From: Zea mays
Taxonomy: Eukaryota; Streptophyta; Magnoliopsida; Poales; Poaceae
NCBI RefSeq assembly: GCF_902167145.1
Contig: NC_050097.1
Coordinates: 140,145,982-140,209,981 of the forward strand
Direction: 5' to 3'
Length of the DNA: 64,000 nt
Part shown: positions 1 through 10,907 of the stretch, one piece after another
Numbering within the stretch: the stretch's first letter is position 1
Layout of the letters: every line of letters starts with the position of its first letter
The notes under the pieces: model-generated
What the model was told of the DNA's origin: nothing
Database searches by the model: none
What the model saw: only the letters and a program-made list of their open reading frames with translations
Made by a program: the position numbers and the translations under genes

Positions 1-2
1 TG

Positions 3-2948
3 GGATATAACTGTCTATTTACAAATGTAGATGTGTCTGTCTTTAGAAGAAGTGATGGTTCACTAGCTTTTAAGGGTGTATTAGACGGCAAACTTTATTT
101 AGTTGATTTTGCAAAAGAAGAGGCCGGTCTAGATGCATGCTTAATAGCTAAGACTAGCATGGGCTGGCTGTGGCATCGCCCCTTAGCACATGTGGGGATG
201 AAGAACCTTCACAAGCTTCTAAAGGGAGAACACGTGATAGGTTTGACTAACGTGCATTTCGAAAAAGATAGACCTTGTGCAGCTTGTCAAGCAGGTAAAC
301 AAGTGGGAGGAGCGCATCACAGCAAGAACGTGATGACCACTTCAAGACCCCTAGAGCTGCTGCATATGGACCTCTTCGGACCCGTCGCCTATCTGAGCAT
401 AGGAGGGAGTAAGTATGGTTTAGTTATTGTTGATGACTTTTCCCGCTTCACTTGGGTATTCTTTTTGCAGGATAAGTCTGAAACCCAAGGAACCCTCAAG
501 CGCTTCCTCAGGAGAGCTCAAAATGAGTTTGAGCTCAAAGTGAAGAAGATAAGGAGCGACAACGGGTCCGAGTTCAAGAACCTTCAAGTGGAGGAGTTCC
601 TTGAGGAGGAAGGGATCAAGCATGAGTTCTCCGCTCCCTACACACCACAGCAAAATGGTGTGGTAGAGAGGAAGAACAGGACGCTAATCGACATGGCGAG
701 GACTATGCTTGGAGAGTTCAAGACCCCCGAGCGTTTTTGGTCGGAAGCCGTGAACACGGCTTGCCACGCCATCAACAGGGTCTACCTTCACCGCCTCCTC
801 AAGAAGACGTCGTATGAACTTCTAACCGGTAACAAACCCAATGTATCGTACTTTCGTGTATTTGGGAGCAAGTGCTACATTCTAGTGAAGAAGGGTAGAA
901 ATTCTAAGTTTGCTCCCAAAGCAGTAGAAGGGTTTTTGTTAGGTTATGACTCAAATACAAAGGCGTATAGAGTCTTCAACAAATCATCAGGTTTGGTTGA
1001 AGTCTCTAGCGACGTTGTATTTGATGAGACTAATGGCTCTCCAAGAGAGCAAGTTGTTGATTGTGATGATGTAGATGAAGAAGATGTTCCGACGGCCGCT
1101 ATACGAACCATGGTGACTGGAGAAGTGCGGCCACAGGAACAAGATGAACGAGATCAACCTTCTTCCTCAACTATGGTGCATTCCCCAACCGAAGGTGACG
1201 TACAGGTACCTCAAGTGGAGGCGATTGATCAAGGGGGAGCACAAGGTGATCAAGTGATGGAGGAAGAAGCGCAACCGGCACCTCCAACCCAAGTTCGAGC
1301 GATGATTCAAAGGGATCATCCCGTCGACCAAATTCTGGGTGATATTAGCAAGGGAGTAACTACTCGATCTCGATTAGTTAATTTTTGTGAGCATTACTCC
1401 TTTGTCTCTTCTATTGAGCCTTTCAGGGTAGAGGAGGCGTTGCTAGATCCGGATTGGGTATTGGCCATGCAAGAGGAGCTAAACAACTTCAAGCGCAATG
1501 AAGTTTGGACACTGGTGCCTCGTCCCAAGCAAAATGTTGTGGGAACCAAGTGGGTGTTCCGCAACAAACAGGACGAGCACGGGGTGGTGACGAGAAACAA
1601 GGCTCGACTTGTGGCAAAAGGTTATGCCCAAGTCGCAGGTTTGGATTTCGAGGAGACTTTTGCTCCTGTGGCTAGGCTAGAATCCATTCGTATCTTGCTA
1701 GCATATGCCGCTCACCATTCTTTCAGGTTGTACCAAATGGATGTGAAGAGCGCCTTCCTCAACGGGCCGATCAAGGAGGAGGTGTACGTGGAGCAACCCC
1801 CTGGCTTCGAGGATGAACGGTACCCCGACCATGTGTGTAAGCTCTCTAAGGCGCTCTATGGACTTAAGCAAGCCCCAAGAGCATGGTATGAATGCCTAAG
1901 AGATTTTTTAATTGCTAATGCTTTCAAGGTTGGGAAAGCCGATCCAACTCTTTTTACAAAGACATGCGATGGTGATTTGTTTGTGTGTCAAATTTATGTC
2001 GATGACATAATATTTGGTTCTACTAACCAAAAGTCGTGTGAAGAGTTTAGCAGGGTGATGACGCAGAAATTCGAGATGTCGATGATGGGCGAGTTGAACT
2101 ACTTCCTTGGGTTCCAAGTGAAGCAACTCAAGGACGGCACCTTCATCTCCCCAACGAAGTACACGCAAGATCTGCTAAAGCGGTTTGGGATGAAGGACGC
2201 CAAGCCCGCCAAGACTCCGATGGGGACCGACGGACACACCGACCTCAACAAAGGAGGTAAGTCCGTTGATCAAAAAGCATACCGGTCAATGATAGGTTCT
2301 TTGCTTTACTTATGTGCTAGTAGACCGGATATTATGCTTAGCGTATGCATGTGTGCTAGATTTCAATCCGATCCTAAGGAGTGTCACTTAGTGGCGGTGA
2401 AGCGAATTCTTAGATATTTGGTTGCTACGCCTTGCTTCGGGCTCTGGTATCCAAAGGGGTCTACCTTTGACTTAGTTGGATACTCAGACTCCGACTATGC
2501 CGGATGTAAGGTCGATAGGAAGAGTACATCGGGGACGTGCCAATTCTTAGGAAGGTCCCTGGTGTCATGGAACTCTAAGAAACAAACCTCCGTTGCCCTA
2601 TCCACCGCCGAGGCCGAGTACGTTGCCGCAGGTCAGTGTTGCGCGCAACTACTTTGGATGAGGCAAACCCTCCGGGACTTTGGCTACAATCTGAGCAAAG
2701 TCCCACTCCTATGTGACAATGAGAGTGCTATCCGCATGGCGGAGAATCCTGTTGAGCACAGCCGCACAAAGCACATAGACATCCGGCATCACTTTTTGAG
2801 AGACCACCAGCAAAAGGGAGATATCGAAGTGTTTCATGTTAGCACCGAGAACCAGCTAGCCGATATCTTCACTAAGCCTCTAGATGAGAAGACCTTTTGC
2901 AGGTTGCGTAGTGAGCTAAATGTCATAGATTCGCGGAACCTGGATTGA
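3..2948 (+). CDS. Sirevirus Pol polyprotein (integrase, reverse transcriptase, RNase H), N-terminus outside window
   Basis: The frame is open from the window edge to TGA at 2946-2948, about 981 codons. In order it shows a GAG-pre-integrase zinc-binding region ([12 protein letters not shown] and CAAC around 170-290), the integrase core with D in DLFGP, SDNGSEF (555-575) and the glutamate of NGVVERKN (about 650-675), an acidic linker rich in E, D and Q (about 1030-1320), a reverse transcriptase with YVDD (1995-2006), and an RNase H-like end with [10 protein letters not shown] and the [11 protein letters not shown] stretch. No internal stop or frameshift is visible, so this half of pol looks functional. 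Protease and gag would lie to the left. The polyprotein would act in cytoplasmic virus-like particles and then in the nucleus for integration. Confidence 0.93.
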   Translation, partial: GYNCLFTNVDVSVFRRSDGSLAFKGVLDGKLYLVDFAKEEAGLDACLIAKTSMGWLWHRPLAHVGMKNLHKLLKGEHVIGLTNVHFEKDRPCAACQAGKQVGGAHHSKNVMTTSRPLELLHMDLFGPVAYLSIGGSKYGLVIVDDFSRFTWVFFLQDKSETQGTLKRFLRRAQNEFELKVKKIRSDNGSEFKNLQVEEFLEEEGIKHEFSAPYTPQQNGVVERKNRTLIDMARTMLGEFKTPERFWSEAVNTACHAINRVYLHRLLKKTSYELLTGNKPNVSYFRVFGSKCYILVKKGRNSKFAPKAVEGFLLGYDSNTKAYRVFNKSSGLVEVSSDVVFDETNGSPREQVVDCDDVDEEDVPTAAIRTMVTGEVRPQEQDERDQPSSSTMVHSPTEGDVQVPQVEAIDQGGAQGDQVMEEEAQPAPPTQVRAMIQRDHPVDQILGDISKGVTTRSRLVNFCEHYSFVSSIEPFRVEEALLDPDWVLAMQEELNNFKRNEVWTLVPRPKQNVVGTKWVFRNKQDEHGVVTRNKARLVAKGYAQVAGLDFEETFAPVARLESIRILLAYAAHHSFRLYQMDVKSAFLNGPIKEEVYVEQPPGFEDERYPDHVCKLSKALYGLKQAPRAWYECLRDFLIANAFKVGKADPTLFTKTCDGDLFVCQIYVDDIIFGSTNQKSCEEFSRVMTQKFEMSMMGELNYFLGFQVKQLKDGTFISPTKYTQDLLKRFGMKDAKPAKTPMGTDGHTDLNKGGKSVDQKAYRSMIGSLLYLCASRPDIMLSVCMCARFQSDPKECHLVAVKRILRYLVATPCFGLWYPKGSTFDLVGYSDSDYAGCKVDRKSTSGTCQFLGRSLVSWNSKKQTSVALSTAEAEYVAAGQCCAQLLWMRQTLRDFGYNLSKVPLLCDNESAIRMAENPVEHSRTKHIDIRHHFLRDHQQKGDIEVFHVSTENQLADIFTKPLDEKTFCRLRSELNVIDSRNLD

Positions 2949-3747
2949 ATTGTAGCATACATGTACTTATGCTTTTGATCATGTTCCTTTTTGCATTTTG
3001 TTGCTTTATTATGGTGCTCAAGTTGTAAAAACACTCCCCTGGACCTCACAAGTCCGTTGCAAAGTGATGCACATGTTTAGGGGGAGATGTGTTACAACTT
3101 GACCCTTTGAGACTAACCATGTGCTTGAGTTTGATGTTTTAGTCTCGAAGGAGGATTGAAAGGGAAAAGGTGGACTTGGACCATGAAAGACTTCCACTGC
3201 ACTCCGATGAGAGGGTAACTTATTCCAAGTTCATCTCATGACATCTTATTGCCATTTGCTCTTAATTGAAGACTTTGGTGAGGCAATGGGGTTAAAAGGC
3301 CAAGATTAATCCCGTTTTGGTGCTTGATGCCAAAGGGGGAGAAAATAAAGGCCAAAGTGATAAATGGATCAGCTACCACTTGAGAGATTTTGAAAATAGT
3401 AGAATAGAGTTTTTGTTGTGTCAAAAGCTTTTATTGTCTTTTATTGTCTCTATTGTCAAAAGTTGGCTTCTGGTGGGGAGAAGTTTTGACTATGGGAAAT
3501 AGGGGGAGTTTTTGAAATCTTTGATCAATCTCTTTTGGAATGACTCTCTTTATGCCTCAACATGTGTGTTTGACATAGAAATAGAGATTTGAGTTTGATT
3601 TGCAAAAACAAACCAAGTGGTGGCAAAGGATGATCCATATATGCCAAAATTGAATCAAAACCAATTTGAGTTTTTATTTTAAGTGATTTTGCACTTGTTC
3701 TAGTTGCTTTATGTTGTGTTGGCATAAATCACCAAAAAGGGGGAGAT
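2949..3747 (+). other. Sirevirus 3' untranslated spacer with a cluster of polypurine tracts
   Basis: No gene is visible here. The spacer has at least four purine-rich GGGGGAG tracts, at about 3079, 3338, 3503 and 3739. The last (AAAAAGGGGGAGAT, 3734-3747) abuts the 3' LTR and is the natural plus-strand primer. Clusters of such tracts upstream of the 3' LTR are a known Sirevirus trait. Confidence 0.85.
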
Positions 3748-4974
3748 TGAAAGGGAAATGTGCCCTTGGGCCATTTCTAAGTATTTTGGTGATTGAATGT
3801 CAACACAAGTGCTTAAATGTGCCCATGGTTGAACAAAGTGCAAATCACAAGTAAAGGTATGTTTCTAAGCCTTAGTACATTGGTTTTGTGTACTAATATC
3901 TTGTCTAAGTGTTAGAAACAGGAAGAAGAAGAAAAGAAAAGAAGTGGAGAGTGGCTGTGTACAGCCAAAGGCTGTTTCAGGCTGGGGCACCGGACTGTCC
4001 GGTGTGCACCGGACAGTGTCCGGTGCGCCAGACCAGCGTGGAGCAAACCAGCCGCTCTCGGGTTTTTCTCCGGCGACTTCGGCTAAAATTCACTGGACTG
4101 TCCGGTGTGCACCGGACTGTCCGATGAGCCAACGGTCGGCCGCGCGATCGGCGCGCGACACGTGGCCGAGCCAACGGTCGAGAAGGGGCACCGGACTGTC
4201 CGGTGCGCCAACGGTGCGCAGATCTGACTCAGACAGCAACGGTCGGATGCGTTGTTGATGGAAACAAATCGGGCACCGGACAGTGTCCGGTGTGCACCGG
4301 ACTGTCCGGTGCGCCACGAGACAGAAGGCAAAGATGGCCTTCCAGATTTGTTCCCAACGGCTCCTAGCTGCCTTGGGGCTATAAAAGGGACCCCTTGGCG
4401 CATGGAGGAGTACACCAAGCATTCCTACAACTCTTCTAAGCACCAAGACATTAATCTCACGCATTCGTTTCATTGTGATAGCATATAGAGCTCTTGTGGA
4501 GTTGTGAACTCTTTGTGTTGCATTGCGAGCTCTTATTGTGACTTGTGTGCGTGTTGTTGCTCTGATTTTCGAGTCTTGTGTGCGTTGCTCATTCCCACCT
4601 TACTCCGTATTTCTTTGTGAACTCAATTGTAAGGGCGAGAGACTCCAAGTTGTGGAGATTCCTCGCAAACGGGAAAAGATCAAAGGAAAGAAAAACACCG
4701 TGGTATTCAAGTTGATCATTGGATCACTTGAGAGGAGTTGAGTGCAACTCTCGTCCGTTGGGACGCCACAACGTGGAGTAGGCAAGTTTTGTACTTGGCC
4801 GAACCACGGGATAACCACCGTGTCAACTCTGTGATTGCTTTCTTGTGGTTATCGTGTTTTGAGTTCTCTCTAGCCACTTGGCAATTACTGTGCTAACGCT
4901 TAATCTAAGTTTTGTGGCTATAAGTTTAAGTTTTTATAGGATCACCTATTCACCCCCCCCTCTAGGTGCTCTCA
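3748..4974 (+). repeat. 3' LTR of the Ji-like Sirevirus
   Basis: The LTR is 1227 bp, from TGAAAGGGAAATG to CTCTCA. Its U3 part (about 3985-4315) carries repeated palindromic blocks of the CACCGGAC-GTCCGGTG kind. A TATA box in the context GGCTATAAAAGGG lies at about 4379-4387 and should drive transcription of the element or of flanking DNA. The small ORFs here are translations of the palindromes and are not genes. Confidence 0.88.
4379..4387 (+). promoter_or_regulatory. TATA box of the Ji-like LTR
   Basis: CTATAAAAG preceded by GGGG and followed by GGACC, at the position expected for the U3/R boundary. Equivalent boxes occur in the other LTRs of the window. Confidence 0.75.
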
Positions 4975-4979
4975 TTTAC

Positions 4980-5870
4980 CCCCTCAGATGTGCTTCTATG
5001 ACAGTTTTATCCTCCTGCCTCCATGGTTTTATCCTGCAGTCTCCGGATATTATTTTTATCTAACCCACTCGTGCAGTTCCCATCTGTTCCGGCATGATGA
5101 CATCCGAATTGAGTAGCCAGGCCTGCAGTTTAGGACCCCTCTACGAAAGCAGGGGGTCCGGTAGCCTAGGAGCCGGTTCTAAAGAACAGGAGCTCGTTCC
5201 ATGGGGTGCTCCGGAGCAGTGTAGCCGCTTAGCCTTGTTCCGTACCCAAAGCCTGCACACTCCACCACTCTGTGACGGGCACCCTAGTATTTGGAGCTAT
5301 AGTCCTGTGGGTCCGACAACCTGGGGTCCGGCTCTAGAGAATGGATACTTGTCTCCTGGGGTGGTCCGGAGTCGTGTAGCTGCTTAGCCTGGTCCCGTAC
5401 CGTTAGCCTGCACGCTCCACCACTCTGCGACGGGTGTCCTAGTATTTGGAACCGTGGTCCAGGAGGTCCGGACTCACAACTTGGCTTCCCAGACTAAAAC
5501 CTGCAGGTCCCGTGCATGTATCAAAGGATGGCTAATGTCAGACGATGGGTCCTATGGGTGTGCTACTAACGCTCCCTAGCCGAAGCTATGTACAGGTCTA
5601 GATCCCAGTCGAGGCTACCTTATAGGGGTCGTTGCCAACTCTTTTAGGTATGCTGGTATCTAGCCTCGACACGTCGAGCCTACATCCCAAGGGGGGCAGG
5701 TACCAGGGAGGAGTCGGTAGAACCACACACAACAGGGACAAATAGTATGCAGATAAGTGCTAATACTGCTCGATAAATAGTACTCAAAAAGTACCTTACA
5801 AAAACAAAGTTATTACATCCGCCTTCAAGCGGGGCCCTAGCCTTATGTCTACAGGTATGACCTACTCGAC
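4980..5870. repeat. Non-coding gypsy interior with an imperfect direct duplication
   Basis: No gene is visible. Two related stretches of about 180 bp, at about 5150-5300 and 5335-5480, share the blocks GGGGTCCGG, GTGGTCCGGAG/GTGCTCCGGAG, TGTAGC-GCTTAGCC, CTCCACCACTCTG and CGACGGG-CCTAGTATTTGGA. They look like a decayed tandem duplication. Confidence 0.6.
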
Positions 5871-6097
5871 ATCAGTAGGGTCGCGCTAGAAGCACGCGGC
5901 CGCCATCTCCGTGGCATACGACGTCTTGTACGACCCTCCGGGTGACGTCTTCAGCAGCCGGCGGCACCGAAGCCATCAAAGCCGAAGAGATGGAGTCGTA
6001 GCACGGTTCGCTTCCCACCCCAAAGAGTTGGAGGGCGCGAGGGATGGAGCCACAGCTCAGGATGGAGCCATAGCTCAGGATGTAGCACGGTCCACCT

Positions 6098-6541
6098 TCA
6101 CGAGGCTGGTGAACATCCTTCCCTCCGAATGCTGGAGGAAGAAGCGGGAAGGAGCGTCGCCCCCACGGACATCCTGCGGAGGTAGGTGATGATGGCTGCC
6201 TGAAGGATGAAGCAAGGCATAACGTGTAGAGGTTGGAGGCCAAGCCCCTCCAGCAGCAGCACGAAGAAAGACAGGATCGGCAGCGCCAACCCGCTAGGGA
6301 GGTTGGAGACGAAGAACACAAACTCTCCAGTGGTGAAATTGCTGTGAGGAGAGGCACCAACACAGATCCTTCCGGCGAACACCGACGCACCCCATCCGAG
6401 CAGGTTGCGCACCAAGTTGAGTGCCACCTCGGGCTGGAAGCACTCGGGAGGATCTAGCAAGGCCATGGTGGCTACGGCGGCAGAAGAGCGCGAAAAACTC
6501 GAGGGCGAAAGGGCGCTGCGAGTGATGAGAATGGCTACCAC
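6098..6541 (-). pseudogene. Antisense ORF of a gypsy element, resembling the Transposase_28 'putative gypsy type transposon' domain
   Basis: The minus-strand frame of 147 codons has a segment (residues about 67-118) with the pattern GEFVFFVSNLPSGLALPIL, then FFVLLLEGLGLQPLHVMP, ILQAAIITYL and a GAT tail. That spacing of GL-LP, a GLQPxxxxP core and an ILQxAxxI helix resembles the PF04195-type domain found on the antisense strand of maize gypsy elements such as Grande. It lies upstream of the 3' LTR and opposite to the element, as expected. The similarity is by eye and the reading is short, so this is probably a remnant. Overlapping frames in both directions are shadows. Confidence 0.45.
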
Positions 6542-6635
6542 GCTCGGGCGAGTCCCTTTTTAAAGAGAGATTCCCCCAACTGACGCCCCGAAGCGCCACA
6601 GAAGACCTCGCCCGACGCGTGCCGAGGTGACCCAG

Positions 6636-7260
6636 CCTCTGGCACGGGGGCCCGGGCCCACGAGTCATGCTCCTTGGGCGTCGGCCTCCGTGTGCGGAGA
6701 AGGCGAACCGCCGCGTGAGGAGCACACCACCGCCTGCGGTAGTGCGTCTCTTCACCTCCGCCGAAAGCAGCGGACCAGTCCGCCGCGTGAGGAACACGCC
6801 ACCGCCTGCGGTGGTGTGCCTCTCCACCTCTACCGAAAGCAGCGGACCAGCCTCTAGCATGGGGGCCCGAGCCCATGAGTCATGCTCCTTGGGCGTCGGC
6901 CTCCGTGTGCGGAGAAGGCGAACCGCCACGTGAGGAGCACGCCACCGCCTGTGGTAGTACGTCTCTTCACCTCCGTCGAAAGCAGCGGACCAGTCCGCCG
7001 CGTGAGGAACACGCTACCGCCTGCGGTAGTGTGCCTCTCCACCCCCGCCGAAAGCAGTGGCCCAGTCTCTGACACGGGGGCCCAAGCCCACGAGTCATAC
7101 TCTTCAGGCGTCAGCCTCCGTGTGCGGAGAAGGCGAACTGCCGCGTGAGGAGCACGCCACTGCCTGTGGTAGTGCATCTCTTCACCTCCGCCGAAACCAA
7201 CAGCCCAGTCTTTGACACGGGGGCCCGGGCCCACGAGTCATCCTCCTTGGGCGCCGGTTC
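6636..7260. repeat. Tandem array, about 215-bp unit made of three ~72-bp sub-units
   Basis: A landmark with a GGGGGCCC core followed by ACGAGTCAT recurs at about 6636, 6851, 7066 and 7209. The first two intervals are 215 bp and the third is 143 bp. Each 215-bp unit is C-A-B, where A and B are two related 72-bp blocks (CCGCGTGAGGA-CAC, then CCGAAAGCAGCGG) and C is about 71 bp. The last full unit lacks block B. Several long overlapping frames on both strands come from this periodic GC-rich DNA and are not genes. Confidence 0.88.
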
Positions 7261-7577
7261 CTGGGTACAGAGAAGTCAAACCGCCGCTCGCGCCAGTATT
7301 GCGCCTCCTCGGGGCCGCCGCAGAGGATGGAGAAGGTGAATTTTCAAAACCAATGCAGCAGTATCGAGGCACCCCGCGCGTGGCCCATCAAAACCATCAA
7401 GTGCGGAGACCACGAGTCAGTCAGCCGCGGGGACAGGCGTGGTAGTTGGTGTGACCAGAGGTGGGCTGGTAGTAATTGTGTCAGCAAGCACACAGAAGCA
7501 GCGTGCCAATCGCAAAGTACAAGTTTTGGCCCCACCTGCAGGCTCGTATCCTCCCCTAAGGTGGGCCTGGGGGCCAC

Positions 7578-8723
7578 TGTCGGTACCCTGGAACAGGGGT
7601 ACCCCTTACTACAGTGTGAGGGCACGGTGCCCACGCGGCTATCTTTAGTCGCGCGGCAAACAGCGCCCAAACCCACCACGTGGGCGTCTCCGGGGCTGCC
7701 ACATGGCCAGAGGAGACGATACACTCCAAGGTGGCGACAGTGGGTCCGGACCCCCACGGGAAAGTGCTGGACCCCTGGATGCACAGCCTGGGCCTCCGGG
7801 TGAGGTTCAAGACCTCCACAGGTACAAACCAGATCTTTGGGACGGGTCCCGGACCCCTCAGGAGGGGTCCGGGCTACTCACAGTGAGGTCCCGGAATTCT
7901 AAGGCAAAGAACACCCAGGCCTTAATCAAGGGCAGGCGGGGGTCCGGTGCTGACACGTGTCCAGGCTTTATCCTGTGCGCTTCCGCTCCCCGCTCAGGCG
8001 GAAGCCCGTTGCTGCCACGTGGCCTAGCTCCCGTGATGTAAGCCAGCGGGCGGAGCCTGACGTAAGGCCTCTGGTCGTGCTGTCTCTGCATTTATTGCGG
8101 AGAAGACGCGTCACCTGTCTACCCCGCTGGCAGGCAATGTGCCCCTTCAGCATTTAATGTGCCCTATCCACTCCACTACCAGGCAGCGACCAGGCCGTCT
8201 CACAAGCGACGTGCCTATCCGTTCTGCTGGCAGGCAGTGCGCCCATGCTACAGCGCGCACTGTGCTCGTCATCACTCGTACGTGGCCAGGGAAGCTTCCC
8301 CTGCACGCCAATACTACGCGCGTTGTGGATATTAGGGCGCAAGGAGATTGCACTGGCGACTAGCATTAGTTGCTCCAAGCATTACGTCTGTTATGTCCCT
8401 GGGCCCGCATGTCGGGGCTCAACACCCTTGTATGTGCCCCCCTTCAGCTATAAAAGGGGAGGCACGCAACGTTACAGACTCAGGCTCACTCAGACACACT
8501 TAGACCCAGCTCAGGCTCACAAGTTCATACAAGCTCTCAAGCTTAATACATCACACAGTGGAGTAGGGTATTACGCTCCAACGGCCCGAACCACTCTAAA
8601 CTCTTATGTGTTCTTGTGTTTGTTCATCGCTTAGCAGATAGGCAAAACGCTTAGGCCCCTCCTCATCTTAGGATTTAGGGCGGGTGCATTCCGCCACCCG
8701 GCCGGAGAATTTCCTCTCCGACA
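7578..8723 (+). repeat. 3' LTR of the gypsy element at 4975-8723
   Basis: 1146 bp, from TGTCGGTACCCTGG to CCTCTCCGACA. It is preceded by a purine-rich tract and followed directly by unrelated element DNA. A TATA box (GCTATAAAAGGGG, 8448-8459) lies about 870 bp into it. No second LTR is in the window, so insertion age cannot be read. Confidence 0.82.
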
Positions 8724-9916
8724 GACGTGGTGGAGATAGCCGAAGCAGCAACCTTTCTTTTCTTTCCCTGCTTTCGCGAGGGATAACAATAGTCTGGGTA
8801 CACAAAACCAATGACATCAAAGACCCTGTTTAATCTCTTCTTGCCTCGCCCTCCGAAGGCCACTGTCATGGCATCATCCTCGGCCCTCGTGTAGGCACCA
8901 AGCAACTCGTCGCTAGATGCCTCAATGCAATCTAGCCAGTCATCGTTCGGCTCATCGAATTGATTTCTGTACCTAAAGGTGTACTTCAGGTAAACTAAAC
9001 CATCCTGGTTGGACCCAGAAGCAGCTTCGTTCGGCATCTCCCAGCCACTTGCGAGAGGCCACACTCTGTAAGCAATGTGCTCCTGGACTAAGTCCCTGGT
9101 GCCAATGTAAGTGCAAACTGTGTTATAAGCAGCTTGGCACGCTTGTACATCATTCCCAAGGGCAAGAGACGACCTCCTAATGCCAAAGCGAGACCAGATA
9201 GGGCATTGAATGATACCCTTGATATCTTCTCTTTCGACCAGGTCGTTTTTCACATAAAACCACTCTTGCATCTAGGCCCCTGGCCACCTCTTACGAAATG
9301 TTGGAACTGGATAGCTCACATCAGAGCGGGGCATGAAGCTGTAGCAACCAAAATTATTGTGATATTGTTCTTTGCCAATGACCTTCGTCTCATATGACAG
9401 TTCGTGAATATTGCAAAAACATCTTGCATTTGGTTCTAACCCCTAGCTCCTCATGGCCCAAATAAAAATCCCCATTCTGATGATAGCCTCGGGGGTGAGT
9501 TGATGAAGGAATATTTCAAAAGTCTTCAAAACTTCAACTAACAATTTATCTAAAGGGAACCGAAGTCCCGCTTTCATGAAGCTTCTGTAAACGACTACTT
9601 CGTTAGCTTCAGGCAAAGGGGCATTGCTATCTCCCTCAGCCCTCACAATAGAAATATCGCGGAAGTACCTCCCCTTCATTGCATCAATTTGACTTTGTTT
9701 GATGGTTGATATCCCGAAGATAGTATGACTCAGTCGCCAGGGCCGATCTTCAGCACCTTCGTTCCCACTCTCTATGTCAAAATCTTCATTGTCACTCGAA
9801 CTTTCAGATATTCCAGCAAGTGTCTCACGAGCAATCTTTTCTGCTTTGGTCTCTTCCATAGCTTTGTAAAACTCGGAAAGAGCTGGGTCGTCAGTCTTCT
9901 TCTCGTCAGCCATCAA
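8724..9916 (-). pseudogene. Antisense ORF with Transposase_28-like domain ('putative gypsy type transposon'), broken
   Basis: Two minus-strand frames, 9916-9443 and 9271 to about 8724, are pieces of one protein. The first begins with an acidic stretch (DEKKTDDPALSEF) and carries the domain core VVVYRSFMKAGLRFPLDK, LVEVLKTFEIFLHQLTPEAI and MGIFIWAM. The homologous text continues past a stop at about 9443 through further frame changes into the second frame (EWFYVKNDL, then PNEAASGSNQDGLVYLKY). The C-terminal end is cut by the gypsy LTR that ends at 8723. The position, antisense and just upstream of the 3' LTR, matches antisense genes known in Grande-type elements. The function is unknown, and the name 'transposase' is historical. 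It is non-functional here. Confidence 0.72.
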
Positions 9917-10200
9917 GTCTTGTTGAAATGTCGAAGCTTAAAATTCAATCAAAACTTGGAAGAGCAAGAAAATTAGAATGACGAACACAGTGTAAGCAGC
10001 TAAAATGGCGCAGCAAATGCTCTCAATGTGAGTCCCTATTTATATGCCTAGCGCCTTACGATTTGGTGGGTCCTACATGTCAGTGTCTTTCGCTATTCTA
10101 GCGAAGGGAAGGTGTTTTTCGGACCTTCGGCTAAAGACCTTCGTTCACGTCGCAGTCTAAATTTGTTACAAAGAAATAAATTAATACTGCGAGGGGCTAC

Positions 10201-10907
10201 TGTTGGGGGCCTTCTTCTTCCGAAGGTCCTAAAAAACGTGACTAACCATATGTTTTCAGTATGACATATACTGTTACAGGAGGCTTCGACTTTGGGATGA
10301 AGGTTTTCTCATGGTAAAGGCGTGTACGATATGAAGATACAACCTAAAGGTGACATGGATGGACACCGAAACTATGGTTAAAGGAGCTTCGGCTTGGTAT
10401 GATAGCAAAAATGAAGGACGAAACTGACCTAAGGGGAAAAGACTACTTATTCCTTAATAACTTGCATTATAATTAAGAGTAAATGTTAGAGGCATGAATG
10501 TAATCTTATCCGGGCTGCGTCCCGTGCCTATAAATAGATGAACAGTAACATCGTACTGTTTACACTGGATTGTAATCTCTCTCGCGTCATCTTTGCATTC
10601 TCACCTCTTAGCGAACCAAATGTACCATGTTATTATAAATATCATTAATGTTAATTCTTATCTATGGATATAAATATAAATAAATTGTGAGAATTTAATC
10701 ATTACCTTCATTCTTTAATGTTCTTTCGCGTTCTTATTTATATTTATACTTATATGCTAAAATGATGAAGGTATGTCCTTCATGACCTTCGTCTGAAGAA
10801 CATTATATCCGAAGGGAAATAATGCTTCGAAGTACGAAGGTCTTTAACCATTAACAATTGTGTTGTCTTGTTCTTAATTTATAGTATTTGACAACAAGTA
10901 ACGAACA
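10201..10907 (+). repeat. 3' LTR of the xilon-like gypsy element
   Basis: 707 bp, starting TGTTGGGGGCC and ending CGAACA. It is homologous over its whole length to the 678-bp LTR at 45116-45793. A TATA box (CCTATAAATAGATGA) lies at about 10528-10542. It is the last repeat before the kinase gene, with its direction of transcription toward the gene and about 1.3 kb from the start codon. Confidence 0.82.

Larger units (their letters stand above)
1..4974 (+). mobile_element. Ji-like Sirevirus (Ty1-copia) LTR retrotransposon, 5' part outside window
   Basis: What is present is most of pol (3-2948), an untranslated stretch with several polypurine tracts (2949-3747) and a complete 3' LTR (3748-4974). 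The order integrase, reverse transcriptase, RNase H marks it as Ty1-copia. The long spacer with repeated AGGGGGAGA-type tracts and the palindrome-rich LTR mark it as a Sirevirus. The LTR ends TGAAAGGGAAATG and GGTGCTCTCA recall maize Ji, but Ji and Opie are close and the family name is my recognition. It is inserted in the internal region of a gypsy element that resumes at 4975. The 5-bp target duplication should be TTTAC (4975-4979), but the other copy lies outside the window. Confidence 0.9.
4975..8723 (+). mobile_element. Ty3-gypsy-type LTR element, 3' portion (family not identified)
   Basis: This is the 3' half of an LTR element into which the Ji-like element inserted. It has internal non-coding DNA, an antisense ORF remnant (6098-6541), a 215-bp tandem array (6636-7260), a purine-rich GGTGGGCCTGGGGGCCAC tract just before the LTR, and an LTR at 7578-8723. 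The layout (long GC-rich 3' internal region, antisense ORF, LTR beginning TGTCGG) matches plant Tat-type gypsy elements. No gag or pol is visible in the window, so it may be the tail of a full element or a non-autonomous copy. The expected target duplication is GACGT (8724-8728), with the left copy outside the window. Confidence 0.75.
8724..10907 (+). mobile_element. Ty3-gypsy element, 3' end (xilon-diguus-like by its LTR)
   Basis: The segment holds the antisense ORF remnant, about 280 bp of spacer, a purine-rich primer site (GCGAGGGGCTAC, 10189-10200) and the 3' LTR (10201-10907). The LTR start TGTTGGGGGCCTTCTTC is shared with the LTR at 45116, so the family occurs twice in the window. The rest of this element lies left of the window beyond the inserted gypsy element. 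The right flank TATAT (10908-10912) is the expected target duplication and marks the border of the gene island. Confidence 0.8.

Noticed and set aside
4083..4473. Overlapping ORFs on both strands in the Ji-like LTR, with repeated peptides such as HRTVRC
   Set aside because: They are translations of the CACCGGAC palindromes in non-coding LTR sequence. The same artefact recurs at 20666-21271 and 28859-29464.
6294..7339. Long GC-rich ORFs on both strands over the gypsy tandem array
   Set aside because: The open frames follow from the 215-bp periodicity and high GC. No domain is seen and all frames overlap one another.
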